This document shows positions 33,848 through 45,973 of a DNA stretch of 64,000 nucleotides, piece after piece; within the stretch, counting starts at the first letter, position 1; the number at the start of each line of letters is the position of its first letter. Made by a program: the position numbers and the translations under genes. The notes under the pieces are model-generated. The model was not told where the DNA came from, made no database searches, and saw nothing but the letters and a program-made list of their open reading frames with translations. Source of the stretch: Candolleomyces eurysporus (Eukaryota > Basidiomycota > Agaricomycetes > Agaricales > Psathyrellaceae); contig JANBPK010001481.1 of assembly GCA_027579435.1 (NCBI GenBank), positions 26,278 through 90,277 on the forward strand, in the 5' to 3' direction.

Positions 33848-33895
33848 GCTCGCGCAAGCTCCAGACCTAAAGCTGATAACAGCCGGCCGCATTGC

Positions 33896-33902
33896 TTTTA
33901 TA
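33896..33902 (-). promoter_or_regulatory. TATA box of peptide unit J
   Basis: TATAAAA about 50 nt upstream of the unit J start codon. Confidence 0.6.
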
Positions 33903-34684
33903 CGATGGCCTTAGCCAAGAGAACGCTCGGGCTGCCTAAAACTCGGAAAAGGCTGTCAACGGAGAACATGTCGCGTCTGTCAACTGTCCATTTGTCCCCC
34001 TGTCTGGGAGTAGCTGACACGGTAGATATCGATGTGCCAGCTCGTAGGAAGAAGAAGCGATGGTGGACTACGGGAGAGACTCCGAGATAAGTAGGAGCTG
34101 CCGTTGAAGAGGGGCCTGATTGTTCCGGCTTTGTCGATCTTTGTCTCTCTTCACAGGACTTCGACTTCTTCGACTTATTTCATGAGCACAAGAAGCTCAA
34201 AGATGGGAAGCAACATGTGGACGAATTCGCAGGGTTTGAGTGGTAGGGTAATTAAGGCAATCAGGAACGCTGTTCTTCTTACCGCGCCTGATTGATGAGA
34301 GATGGGCTTGTGCTAGTGGCGGATAGGAGGTAGGAGTTGGTCTGTGCTCGAACTAGATCGAGGAAGGGGCGGTTAAGGAACAAAACAATAACTGGGCCAT
34401 GCGATTAACCAACTTCACACGTTGTCCCGCGCTCATTCAAGGACTCCTCATCCACACACTGCAGTCGCTTCTCCTTATGATACAAATTGGAAGACAATAT
34501 CCTTCTTGATATTTAGTTTGACTACTACGTACTGTACATTCGATATAACCTCCATTTGACACATAGATACATAAGGAGTACTGAGTGGGAGTGTAAATGT
34601 ACATGCTCAAAGCCTGCATAAAAAAACTAGTTGGGATGATACATATATCCATACACAATGCAGCNAAAAAAAAAAGACAGAAAC
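33903..34684. other. Intergenic region
   Basis: No supported gene. It separates the peptide cluster from the 3' end of the first coiled-coil paralogue. An N precedes an A-run at about 34665. Confidence 0.4.
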
Positions 34685-37600
34685 TTATGCGTGGTTCCGT
34701 TCCAGTGAATCGTTCTCGTTCCTCTTGGCAAGAAGGTCGTTCAGACTGCGCACCACGGACCCAGCACCCTCCCCAACCTTCTCCTTCTCGTCCTCCGAAA
34801 CCTTAATCAATAATTTAGTTTCAAATCTATCCGGGTGCCACCGCTTGATGTACTCCTTGATACGATCCTTCTCCGACCGAGATTTGTCCGGGTATAATGG
34901 TGAGAGGATGTAGGACTCGATAGCTAAGGTCGTGATGTCTTCCGGAGCTGAGGGCATCCTCGTTACGGGCCAAGGGAAATCCGTCCACCTCAGACTATCC
35001 TTCGATGAGAGGCCAAGCCACATCTTCTCGTTCTTCTCGAAAAGCCTTGCCATTTCGTCCTTAGTGAGGCCAGCCCCGGTTCGGGTGGTTTGACGTCTCG
35101 CAAGCAATTCTTGTTCTTGTCGGAACTTCTCCTGTTGCTGACGAGCATGTTCAGCATGCCTTTGTGCCCATTCAGCCTCGGATTGCGGCATATTCGCGTT
35201 TCCAGAGCTAGAAGAAGGGAACGATGTTGAGCCCATGGAGCCCGCCCTGGGCTTGTTCGGGCTAGCCGTGGCAGGACGAGGAGGATTCGTGGACGCTGAC
35301 GTTCCAGCCGACCAACCAGAACCAGTACCCGTTGTGGATCCCCAACTAGCCCAGGCAGGAGAGCCACCGTTGCGATCCATGGGGAATGGGGTCGAGGTAG
35401 CGCGAGCTGGAGGTGATCTGGGCAGTCCACTTGAAGGGGACGAGCCAGTGTTGAAAGGGAAGCTCGATGAAGTTGAGCTCGTCCATGCGCTGTCGAATCC
35501 ACCGCTATCTTGTCGCTTCCTTTCTCCTCCCGCCGCCCTTCGTTTGATCTCTTCCTCTAATCTTCTGAATTCCGCTTGCTGCGCCTCTTCCTGCAACCTG
35601 CGCTTTCCCCTCTCCTCGTCTTGACGTCGTGCTTCCTCCTGTTCCCTCCTAAGTCGCTCGAACCGCTCTTCATCTTCTCTTGCTTTCCGCATTTGCTCCA
35701 CCTCTTTCTCCCTCTCCCTTACGGCTCTCAGACGCTCTTCCGCATCTTCGCGCTTTCTGTTCTCCTCGGCCTCGAAAGCATCCCTGTCCTCCTCTTCCTG
35801 GAGGCGTCTAGCTAACTCCTGATCTGCTAGCGTTCTCTCTTGTTCCTCGCGTTCTGCCCTCTTCCTCTCGCGTTCCTCCTTCCGTCGCGCCTTCTTTTCC
35901 TCCTTTTCCTCCCTTTCCCTCCGCCTCCGTTCCTCCCTTGCCTCTTCGTCCCTCCTAGCGCGCTCCTCTTCTTCCTTCTGTTTCCTCTCTTCTTCTTCAC
36001 GCTGCTGCCTCTCTTCTTCACGCACCCGCCTCTCTTCTTCTTCACGCACCCGCCGCTCTTCTTCTTCACGCACCAATCTCTCTTTCTCTTCGCGTAGTCG
36101 CTGCTCTTCTTTCTCATGCATTTGTCTCTCCTTTTCCTTCTCCTCCTTCGTTTTCTTTGCTTTACCCTTCTTCTTCCCCTTCCCCTTCTTCGGGCTATCC
36201 AACTCATCTTCGAAAGTGACCTCGCGAATTGTGTCCTCTTGTTCGACCTGTTCCAGGACAGGGGCCAAGGGTACCTCCGCCTCCTTCACCGCCTTCAGCT
36301 CTTCCTCTTGCTCCTTCTTCAGCGCTTTCAGCTCTGCCTGCTTCTGCTTCAAGTCTTCCAGCTCGCGCATCTTCTTCTTCAGCTCCTCATCCAACCGCTC
36401 CGCTTCTTCCTTCTTCACCCTCATCTCCTCCTCGTATTTCATCTGCTCTTCTTGACGCTTCAGCTCTCCCTCCAGTTTCTGCAGCTGAGATTCCCTCTCT
36501 GCGAGTTCTTTCTCCCTCCGTAGGATATCCAACTCCTTCTTTCGAGCAGACTCTTCCTTCAATCTGGCACGTTTCTGGAGTTCCAGAGCCTGGTTGTGCT
36601 GCCTCTCTGCCTCACGATGTTTCGCGGACGCCTCTCTCGCGAGCTTATCTGCCTCCTCCATCCGACGCTTCAGCTCTTCAGCTTGCTCCTCTGCTATCAG
36701 CTTGGATTCAGCTGCCTCTTGTGCGAGCCTCAGCGCCTCCTCAGCCTTCTCCCGCGCCTCCTTCAACTCCTGCAGCATCTTCTCGGTCTCTTTGTTCTTC
36801 TTCTCGTCCTCACGCTCTCGAGCCTGCCGTTCCTCCCTTTCTCTCTCGATCTGCCGTGAACGCTCGAGTTCCCTTTCCTGACGTTCAAGCTCTCGCTCCT
36901 TCTCCAGCTGTCGTTCCCGCTCAAGCTGCTTCTCTTTCTCCCTCTCCTTCTCTATTTCTTGTGCCAGCGCCTTCTCTCTTTGTTCTCGCTCCAACAGCTC
37001 GCGCTCTCGATCCAATCGCTCCCGCTCTCGTCCCAGCCGTTCACGATCCCGCTCTCGTTCCAGCCGCTCACGATCCCGCTCACGATCCCGCTCTCGTTCC
37101 AACCGCTCACGCTCACGTTCTTCGCGCTCCTTCTCCTCCTTCGCGATCCTCTTCTTCTGTCTCTTCTTCTCTTTCTCCAGGGATTGCTCGAACGTCTCTG
37201 CAGGAAGCGTCTCCCAGTTCTGTTGTCTGATCCCGCCACCACCACCACCACCACCACCGGACGGAGCTCTCGCCATCTGGTTGTACGAAGCCGGAGGAGG
37301 TCCAGTTTGAGGAGGTCCNGGGTTTAGGAGGACGGGAAGGAGGTACCCAAGTCCTCGCACTACTCTGTGATCCACGAGGACGCAAGAGTGGGGGGGTTCT
37401 GCCACCGCGCACCACCGTCGTCCGAGTAGTCCTCCTCTTCCTCATCGTCATCAGGATCTTGGTGTCCGTAGTTGTAGCGACTCCGACCTTCCTCATGTTC
37501 TTCGTCCGTATGATCGTCGCGCTCGTAATCGCTGTCGCCTGGAGGAACCCTACGATTCGGACGTGGCTGCGGCTGCGGCTGCGGCTGGTAGTAAATCGGA

Positions 37601-40600
37601 CTCGGTCCTGGTCCTGGTCCGCTGCTAGCACGCTCCATCCTCCGCCTATCCGTACTCTTCTCTCGGCCATGGGTCTTGTTCCGTCGATTGCTATACCTCC
37701 TTTCCCTACGCTCATACATCCTCTGTTCCTCGTCCACACCCAACTCCTCGNCCCCGACGTCAGAGTCATGCTCGTCGTCGTAGTCATTATCGTCTCTGTC
37801 GTCATCCTCATCCGACTCGGGCTCAGAGCTCTCATCTCTCCGACGATACGACCTCTGTTGTTGACGCTGCTGCTTCCTCGTCGACCGACTCCTCTGCATT
37901 CCCGGCGCCTGTTCTGGTGGCTGCTGCCACTGCGGTGGACCACGCGGAGACTGCATTAGCGGTGGTGGCCCAGACAACGAAGGGTTCGATCGTAAACTCG
38001 GAGTACGCTGTGGAGTAGGTGCAGTCATAAAACGAGGGTCATGGTCATCATACTGCGTCTGCATTCGATGTTGACTCCGTCGGAGGTTACTCACCCCATA
38101 TGGCCCTTGTCCTTGTGCCTGCAGCTGTTGTTGTTGAGGTGGAGGGCCGTACCCTCGGGAAAGTGTAGATGGGTCGGCTGTAACGGGCGGATGTGCAAAC
38201 GACTGGTCTTCGACTGACCGCCGGTTCCACCCATGGTGGATCTCAAAAGGTATGTTGGCGGTTCTCGGAACGTTGATTGGCTCGGTGCCCGCAGAATACG
38301 GCGGTATACCTGTATGCAATTCCAATAAATCAATTAAATGGTTTCATAGTCATAGGAAAAGTGAAATTAGCTTACGACTTGACGGATCCCAGTACGTCCC
38401 ATTCCCATTTACCCCAGGCGGAAGATTATACTCCTGCTCATCCAACACCAAATTCGCCGGTCCAGGCTTCTTTCTAAACTTGGCTGACGACTTCTTCCTC
38501 GCCCTCTGCTGCTCGAACTCGGACGAATCAGACCGGGGCCTTGGTCCGGTAGCATCGGCGTCCCTGCCAGGCGTCGAACCATCCATCATATCGTACATCT
38601 CTTCGTCGTACTCCTGATTGTCGTATCCGCTGGGGTCGGCGGGAGCGGGGTTTCCGTACCTCTTTGAAGGTCTTCTGCCAGAAGCTGAGGCTGGAGGGGT
38701 GGGAAGTGCTGTTTGAGGCGCAACGTTGACATTGGGTCGCCTTGGGTCCGAATAGAAGTCCGCCTCCATTGACTGGCGTTTGCTCACCCTCCCAGACGAA
38801 GTAGATAAGGATGGGAATTGGTGGCCTTGGCCAGCATCGTACTGATACGGATTTCCTCGTGGCTGTTGATAGTCAGATGGCTCGACGAACGATGTCTTGC
38901 GTGAGATAGAGCGACTCTTTGCAGACGGTGGCGGCTGGTACGGATCGCCGAATTCATCCACGGGAAGCGTGGGCTGAGCAGTAAGGGGTCTACCGCCACC
39001 CGCAGCAATGGAAGGATCCATACCAACCATCGCTGTGCGCAAAGTATTCGATGTTGCTGGCACCGTTTCCCTATCTCCTCCATGCAGATACCCGCCCTCG
39101 TAATCGAAATCCTTAGACGCCGACCTGTTCTTGGATGAGCTCGACTTGGACTTGCCGGACTTCCTCGACTCCCCGGAGCTCGATTGGGCGATAGGTTCAA
39201 CGGGTATCTTAAAATGTCGAGGCCTCGCGGTAGGGTACGACGAACCGAGATCCAATTCATCCTCCCCTCCACGCCCACCACCCATCGCCTGATCGCTCAT
39301 CTTCCACTGGTCCTCCACCTTCTTCATTCTTTGCGTCTCCTGCATAGTTTTCTGTTGTGTATCGAATATAGCCCTTGCAATGTCGTGTTCAGGAGGACGG
39401 TTGTCGTAGTCGTGCTCGGGTTCGTGTACTTGCTCGTCAACATCATGTTCGTCGTAATATGAGTTATCGTCGCCTTCGTGGTCAAACTCTGCCCTCTCCA
39501 GGATGGTATCGTCCATCACGCTCTTCATCCGCATACTTCCCGATGAGCGAACGCTCGTGTTCGATGTGATTGAGCGCATGCTGTTCGTGGACGCAATGGA
39601 CCGCATGCTGGCTGAGCTGCCCCTCCGTTGGATGGACGATCCGGGTCTGTTAGATGCTGAGCTGCTCGTATTGTTGACGCTCGAAGTTGAAGTCGAAGTA
39701 AAGTGAGTGGGTTGATACGCCTGGTCTTCTGAGGGCATCCATATCTGCTGAGGAGGCGGTGACGAAGCAATTCCTCCGAGTCCTTCAGTCGGTGAATATG
39801 CCACGGCATGCCGGTCTGACATTGGACTGACAGTCGACGGGCGGTCGATAGGCCGGGGTAACGAAGAGCCTGAAGAAGCAAGAAATGATTGCGGTGCTGG
39901 CGTTTGCGAAGGTGGTGGGCGAGGGGATGGTGTCGGTCGGTCAGCCGACCAAGGTGTTCTTACTGGAGGGGGTGACTTTGATATTGAAGAGCCATCCGCA
40001 GCTTGCCCAGTGGAGGTCCAAGAGGGGATGGAAGGCCGCTGTTGTTCAGCCTTCCTCCTCAAACTCTCTTGCTGGAGATCATGGCGATCGCGCGGTGACG
40101 AGGCGCTCGGAGGCTGGGCCGACGCTGGAGGTTCAGATCCCAATCGTTGGGATGAGGATTTAGGGGCCCGCTGGGTACTTGACGAGCTTGCCGAAGTGAA
40201 CGACCGAGGCGGTGGGGGCATATTCGGAGGTAGGGGTGGGATCTCGTATATCGGAATGGCGCTCGCCTGCGCCGGCGTTGGCACCGGGACAGTCTGTGAC
40301 AGTCGTCGAAGCTCTGGTGCTTGTTCCTGTGGCCCTCCGCCTGCAGCATCCGAGGCCCCATCAGGCCCTTTCTCTGACTGTTTAATCTGCTGATAGATAA
40401 CCTCCTGCTCCTGCCTAAGCGACTCCTCCCAGTTGGTTCCCAAAGCCATCCCCGCAGCCTCCCTGCGCTCCTGGCGCTCCCTACCCAACTCTTCCCGGAA
40501 CTGCACCTCAGCCAATATGCGTATGTTGGTCATGGCGCTCTGATGCTCAGCGAGTAGGCGGTTCCTATCTTCAGGATTGCGTCGTATGCTAGTTTCGAGT

Positions 40601-40773
40601 TGGTCTTTGGCATCCTTGACCATGGGTGCAAGCTCGCCCTCGATTCTCTTTTTGAGGTTAGCCTTCCATTCTTCGCTTGGTTCGAGATCGGTCATATCGA
40701 CACCGGCCGCACTCGTTGGTCTTCTTGTCGTCGCCTGGCCATGTTGAGACGCCGACGAAAACGATGCTAGCAT
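34685..40773 (-). CDS. Large coiled-coil protein, paralogue 1 (full-length form)
   Basis: Function unknown. Exons 40773-38376 and 38309-34685 (66-nt intron) give about 2006 residues if the N at 37319 and one base of a C7 run (plus-strand G at 37390-37396) are ignored. Domains in order: an N-terminal family region (about residues 27-130) with DMTDLEPSEEWKANLKKRIE, EDRNRLLAEHQSAMTNI and EVIYQQIKQSE; a long Ser/Pro-rich disordered region; a charged Asp/Glu/Arg region; a very long Glu/Arg/Lys coiled coil with ER/RD repeats; and a conserved-looking C-terminal domain with KNEKMWLGLSSKD and EYIKRWHPDRFETKLL. The WHPDRF segment recalls J-like or NFKBIL1-like fungal proteins, but I am not sure. It looks like the parent of the three truncated relatives downstream. 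Confidence 0.82.
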
Positions 40774-43005
40774 CTAATGAATGAGGAAGGGAGCGGCAAT
40801 GATGTGGATCCTAGTGCGGGGGACGGGTCGTTGAAGACGGTGATGGAGGGAAAGACTGGGGTGCGTGCTTGCTTGCTGGAGCCGGCAAAGCCCAAAACTC
40901 GCAAGTTTGTGAACGAGGCGGCCCTTCCTCCGTAATCAGAAATCGCCCACGGGAAAGCCCTGAAATTGACTGCCTCATGTCAGTCCACGAGTTCCGTCGA
41001 ATTATGGCAATGAAGTCCAGATGGGACAGATAGATATCCAGATTTCATTTCACAGAACGCCCTTACCTGCAGTTCAGCTAGCCGTTTGCCTTCCCCTGCG
41101 CTTCAGAGTCCCTTGGTCGTCGTGATATATCCAGAAAGCGTCTGGACGTCGTCTCAGCAACGCCTCCGTCGTTGAACGAGGCAAACCCGCGACCAACCCT
41201 TTTTCGGCCCTTCTCATCGGTGGTTATCTAATCTGTCTCTTTCCCCGCTGGAAATCGCCCTGAGAAAGCTTTGCCTGAACAAGGGGACAATGATGTTCCA
41301 AAGCCAATCAGCAAGGCAAGATAGGCTTGAAATGTTCTTCTTCTCTCCACCAGGTACTGCTTACTCGCAGTAGCCCTGGAAGAGTCCGGAAGATACTCTG
41401 AGCCTCAGATTACGTTCGGGATCCATCATCCGAGGTGCTTCTCGACCTCGACCCTGCATAGCCAGCTCGAAGCAGTGCTTGACACCAACATTCCGAAACG
41501 GCGCGTGCCCCGAGAAGGGCCAGATTGGTTAGCCCAAACCAGGACAATAGGGTTGGTCAGGCGCCTACACAGATCTTTAAGGTTAGGTCGTATGGTCTAT
41601 ATGAAGAGGACAACAACTCGCCCCAGCTCTGGATTGGGTTTCATTGTTTTCTCATTATCGCCACTACCTGGGTCAAAATGCAGCGTTTAATAAATCCAGA
41701 GTGGAGTTATTGAGGAGGAGAGGGTAGAGATGAAGTAAATGGCGGTTGAAGGTCAAGTCGTGCTCGTAGCGCTGTCAGGTAAAATTAAAATCGAAGCTCG
41801 ATCGTTCAGCGCCCCATAAAGTCATCGATCATCCCCAGCTTCATCGAGTACGGTCGCACACGAAGATTATGAACGACCGACAACACTACTACTCCTGGTT
41901 TTTCTCGCGGTACGCTATTTAGAGTATTAGCTATATACAAGAGATATCATAAAGCCGCCTCCATCGGCGATTTTCCTCCACGCTGCAGATGAGGATATTC
42001 CTAAACATCGCCGGGTCTTCGGGTGCTCCATAAACAGCGCTTAATATTCATCGATAGCATTAAGAGACTGTTCAAAGTTGACCATAAATCGATCCAGTGA
42101 TTTAATACATCGGTCTAATAGGCCAAGATTCTTTGAATGAATGAACGTGTTAGTTTTGGCCGACGAGACAGGTCCTACAAGTGCCGTGTAAAAGCCCGTG
42201 CCTCATGGCAAGAACCGTCAGTCACCTTCACCGGCCTTGTCAGTTTACTTTGGGGAACTAGCCAATAGGAGTTAATTGAAGCGACAGGATGTGAAGAAAA
42301 TTTACTCTATCACCCATTTCTTGAGAGTCCGCCATGGGCCAAATCTGTAGAATCAAATCACAAATTCGACTCGAAGAAAATAGCGAGAGACTGTAAGATA
42401 TCTTCACCGCTCCTAGTCATACAAGATTAGGCCAGTCAAAAATCTGGGACCAATACTAAAGCCAGGCTGAAGGTCTTATACAGTAATAGACGATTGCAAA
42501 GAATATTTCGCTTTCTGACGATTATTAGAGAGACCAGGGTGACCCGAGAGCAACGTGTGCAGGCAAATGGTGTGATAATAGACCCTTCAAAGGCCAAAGG
42601 GAGGCAGTCAGTAGGAACTCAACTATTCCTTCCCGGAAAAAGCTCTACGAAGATATTCTATCGATGATCATTGGTATCTTTTTGCAGTCCTTCAACGCTC
42701 TGCGGACAGCACTGAATGGCGGTTTGGACAGGGTCAATGGTGACGTCATGAGGCGCATCGTATTCCCACGGCTGCCGAAGCAGGTTCCGAAGTTTTCATT
42801 GAATGCCTTTCGTTTGGTTTGAATTTCCCTGTTCCGTTCATTAGCGGTGAGAAGTCTAAACTCGTGACTGGACTCTTTTGAGCCTTGAGTCTCGAAAAAG
42901 ACACTCACATGCATGAGCGATGAGTAGTGAACTTAGATATCTTGAATAGGTTTACGAGTAATGTAAGTACATAATGATAATCCATCCCGAACTTTTCTTG
43001 GATGC
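40774..43005. other. Intergenic region
   Basis: 2.2 kb between paralogues 1 and 2 without a supported gene. A plus-strand segment near 42650-42830 (KKLYEDILSMIIGIFLQSFN) reads plausibly but has no start or splice context. Confidence 0.4.
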
Positions 43006-44896
43006 TCAATTCCTTCGCCGCACACCTCGATCAATCTCTCGTCTCATAAGAAGTTCCTGTTCTTGTCTGAACCGCTCCTGCTGTTGACGAGTAACATGGG
43101 CCCACATAGCCTCGGATTGAGGGTTAGTCCAGCTTCCACTGGCACCCGGGGGAGGGAAATATGAGCCGAAGGAGCCTGTTCTTGGCTTATTGGGAATCGC
43201 CGTGTGAGGGCGAGGAGGAGGCTTCGTTGTCGTTGATGACTTGTTGGTTTGGCTAGCGCTAGATGTTGTCGAACGGTTCCAGGGAACGAGGGAATTATGC
43301 GTGTTGTTGAGAGGAGGTTTGGGGGTCGTCCAAGCGCCGTTGTCTTGCCTCTTGTTTTCTCCTCCCGCTGCGGCTGCTCGTCGTTCGGAAATCTCTTCTG
43401 CTCGCCTACGTAATTTTTCCTGTTGCTCGTACGACTCCCTCTTCCGTCTCTCTTCTTGACTGATAATGCGCTCAAGTTCCTTCGACGGTCTTGACTCTGC
43501 CTGGTCCTGGTCATCAAGCCCTTCGATCTCACGCGCCTTTCCTTTCATAGCTGCTCCTGCTCTGCCGCTTTTCGGTTGGCGCGTCAGCTCCCCCTTCAAT
43601 TTATCCAACTGCGACCGCGCTGTTTCTTCGTTGTCATCGGCCTGCTTCGCTGGTTCTCCGGCATTCCTCTTCGGCTCTATCTCTCGAGAGACCTCTCCTT
43701 GCCCTTTCTCTGGTTCCATTTCTCGCTCTTGGCTCGCCTCCGGTACTTGGGCATGCAACGGCGCCGATTCTTCGACCATGCTTCCACTGCTCTCTGCGAT
43801 GTCAACCACAGCAGGCTGCCTTTTTCCCTTCGACTCTCCTTCTGCTGCTACGGCCGGTACCGTCACCACGTCCCCGCCGAACATATCCGAAGCAAAGCTG
43901 CGCAACACAGCCAATGAGCGCTTGATTTCTTCGACTTCACTCCGGAGCTGTTGCTCAGCATCCCCATCTACCTTCAAGGCATTCTCTTTGAGCCAAGCTG
44001 TGCTGAGTTGGACGAGATCTCCAATATCGTCGTCGATTCGCGATTTGAGAGTGGATTTCAANTTTTTTCGTGAGTTCGGGGACTCCTACGACGACGGGCT
44101 TGCTAGGAATACCGGCACTCTGAGAGCCCTCACCCTCTCGCATATCTTCTGGTTCCCTCTTTAGCGGAAGCATCTGTGCCCCAAAACTCTCGCCCCCCAC
44201 TGAAAGGGTTCTCCGGGACCGTGAAGGCGGAGGATCTCGGTCTAGATCTCCGTAACTTGGCGGCACCCATCTCTCTGGAGTTTGTGGTGACGGTGTCATT
44301 CGTTTACCACCTCCGGCGGTCGGGGGATACACCGTATCCGAGTCTGGTCCTGGCTGTGGACTCGGACGGAGAGTCGGCGGGCGGATGTCAGGGGCTGACT
44401 CTCTCGGGTCCGACTGCTTAATCTGTTGATAGATAACGCCTTGCTCCTCCTTGAGCGACTCCATCCAGTTCGTCTCTAGCGGCATCCCCGCAGCCCATCT
44501 GCGCTCCTGACGCTCTCTCTGCAACTCCTCCCGGAACTGCTCCTCAGCTAATCCGCGTATGTTGCACATGGTCATTTGGTGATCAGCGAGGAGTCGGTTT
44601 CTATCGTCAGGGCTGCGCCGAATGCTTGCTTCGAGAAGGCCTTTGGCATCCCTGACCATGAATGCAAGCTCACCCTCGATTCTTCTTTTGAGGGTAGCCT
44701 TCCATTCATCGTCTGGTTCGAGTTCGGTGATCATATGGGAGTCAGTCGTCTTGAAAGCGAGCCTCTTCTTCGATGGGTGCATCCTAGTGGATAAAGAAGC
44801 CACGGGATATAGAAAGCTTGATGGTTGCGTGGCTGTAGCGAACGATGAGACAGGTTTTGTGACAGTAGTAGTGGGGCGGTGAAGAAGAGAACTCAA
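43006..44896 (-). CDS. Coiled-coil paralogue 2 (C-terminally truncated form)
   Basis: Relative of paralogue 1, 629 residues in one exon once the N at 44062 is ignored. Without the N the frame runs VPELTKKLKSTLKSRIDDDI, matching the other paralogues; with it the frame stops. The N-terminal family region is clear (ELEPDDEWKATLKRRIEGEL, DDRNRLLADHQMTM, EQGVIYQQIKQSD). A second W/L-K-x-T-L-K-x-R-I unit follows near residue 280. The C-terminal part matches paralogue 1 up to RQQQERFRQEQELL and then ends (GVRRRN-stop), so the KNEKMW...WHPDRF domain is missing. Function unknown. Confidence 0.75.
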
Positions 44897-45074
44897 GGGT
44901 CCTACAATATATATGTACCAGTGGCACGCGCCGCCGGGCGCTTGCTATCCGAATATAAGACGGCTCATCTAGAAAAAACATCGCCTCTGACTCGGGGGCT
45001 GGACAGAATAGGCTTGACGGCTCACAAACCCTACCATAACCAGGCCAGGCACGGCCCTGGCAACGAATTCTTGA

Positions 45075-45700
45075 CTGGCATGAGGCTTGATCCACGAGGC
45101 TGCTGTTAAAAAGCTGCGAGCTCAGAGGAAATAAAGCGCACAGCGCAGCTACAGTTGGTAGTACAGCCTGGGTCAGAAGCACGTACCACTTTCCAAATCC
45201 GATTGTTGAAGCCAGTGCATAGAACGTACGGCGGGCCACGACTCAATCGAGGGCTGTAGAGTGGTATTCAAGCTCAATAGGCTGTATTGAATAGAACACC
45301 CTTGGTATCATATGCCCAAATTTACCTGGGGTTGGCCATAACGCATGTAGGAGATCCAGTTTACAAACAGCACCAGCTAATTAATTGAAACAGCTCCGGT
45401 AACTCGGAAGGTTGCTCGTGTGTGCCTTTGTTTTAATTTGACGATGTTGCCAAGCCCCGGTTGTCACCGCAATTTATGCAAACGTTCATGGCTTGAAGCT
45501 CAACGTTCAATAGCTCTCCGTCTTGATAGGATTGTTGAATGTGTACAAAAAAAGGTGAGAAAAATGTAACTCCGGTGTCTAGCCTGACTGACTGTTGCAG
45601 AGGCTGGGATATCGATTCGCCCTTGGTCAAACCGAGCTAGCGGACCTCACTTTTGCTCGTGCTCTTCCGACTGCATTGCCAGATGTTCGAATAAATATAT
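45075..45700. repeat. Direct repeat, copy 1 (about 0.6 kb)
   Basis: Aligns in the same orientation with 49353-49915. It starts at CTGGCATGAGGCTTGATCCA and includes GCCAGTGCATAGAACGTACG, TTGGTATCATATG and AACTCCGGTGTCTAGCCTGA. It contains no gene I can support. It lies upstream of paralogue 2. Confidence 0.8.
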
Positions 45701-45973
45701 GGTCATCTGGGTCCATTTCAAAACGCCTCGTGAGGCCTATTCTACTTCGGCAACACGGAACGGAAGGAGAGGATATTCTGGGTTTGTCCGAGATGACCGA
45801 ACTCTGCCACCGTCTTGTTCTGATCTGCCTTCGGCACGGTTCCGACTCAGGCCCTTAGAGCCCGCTCACCCTCGAGTCTGTAATCGAGTGATTGGTATCG
45901 CACTCAATTCACGCCGTTATCGTAAGTATTCTCCGAAGTATACGAGACGATCTGAGCTTTCTTTCCGTCTTTG

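Noticed and set aside
34437..34658. Frame containing LPICII as a peptide-family tail
   Set aside because: The match is three residues, without stop, signal peptide or splice context.
35827..37327. Long open frames on the plus strand opposite paralogue 1
   Set aside because: They are the antisense of a Glu/Arg/Lys-rich coiled coil and read as Leu/Ser/Pro-rich low complexity; no independent gene signal.
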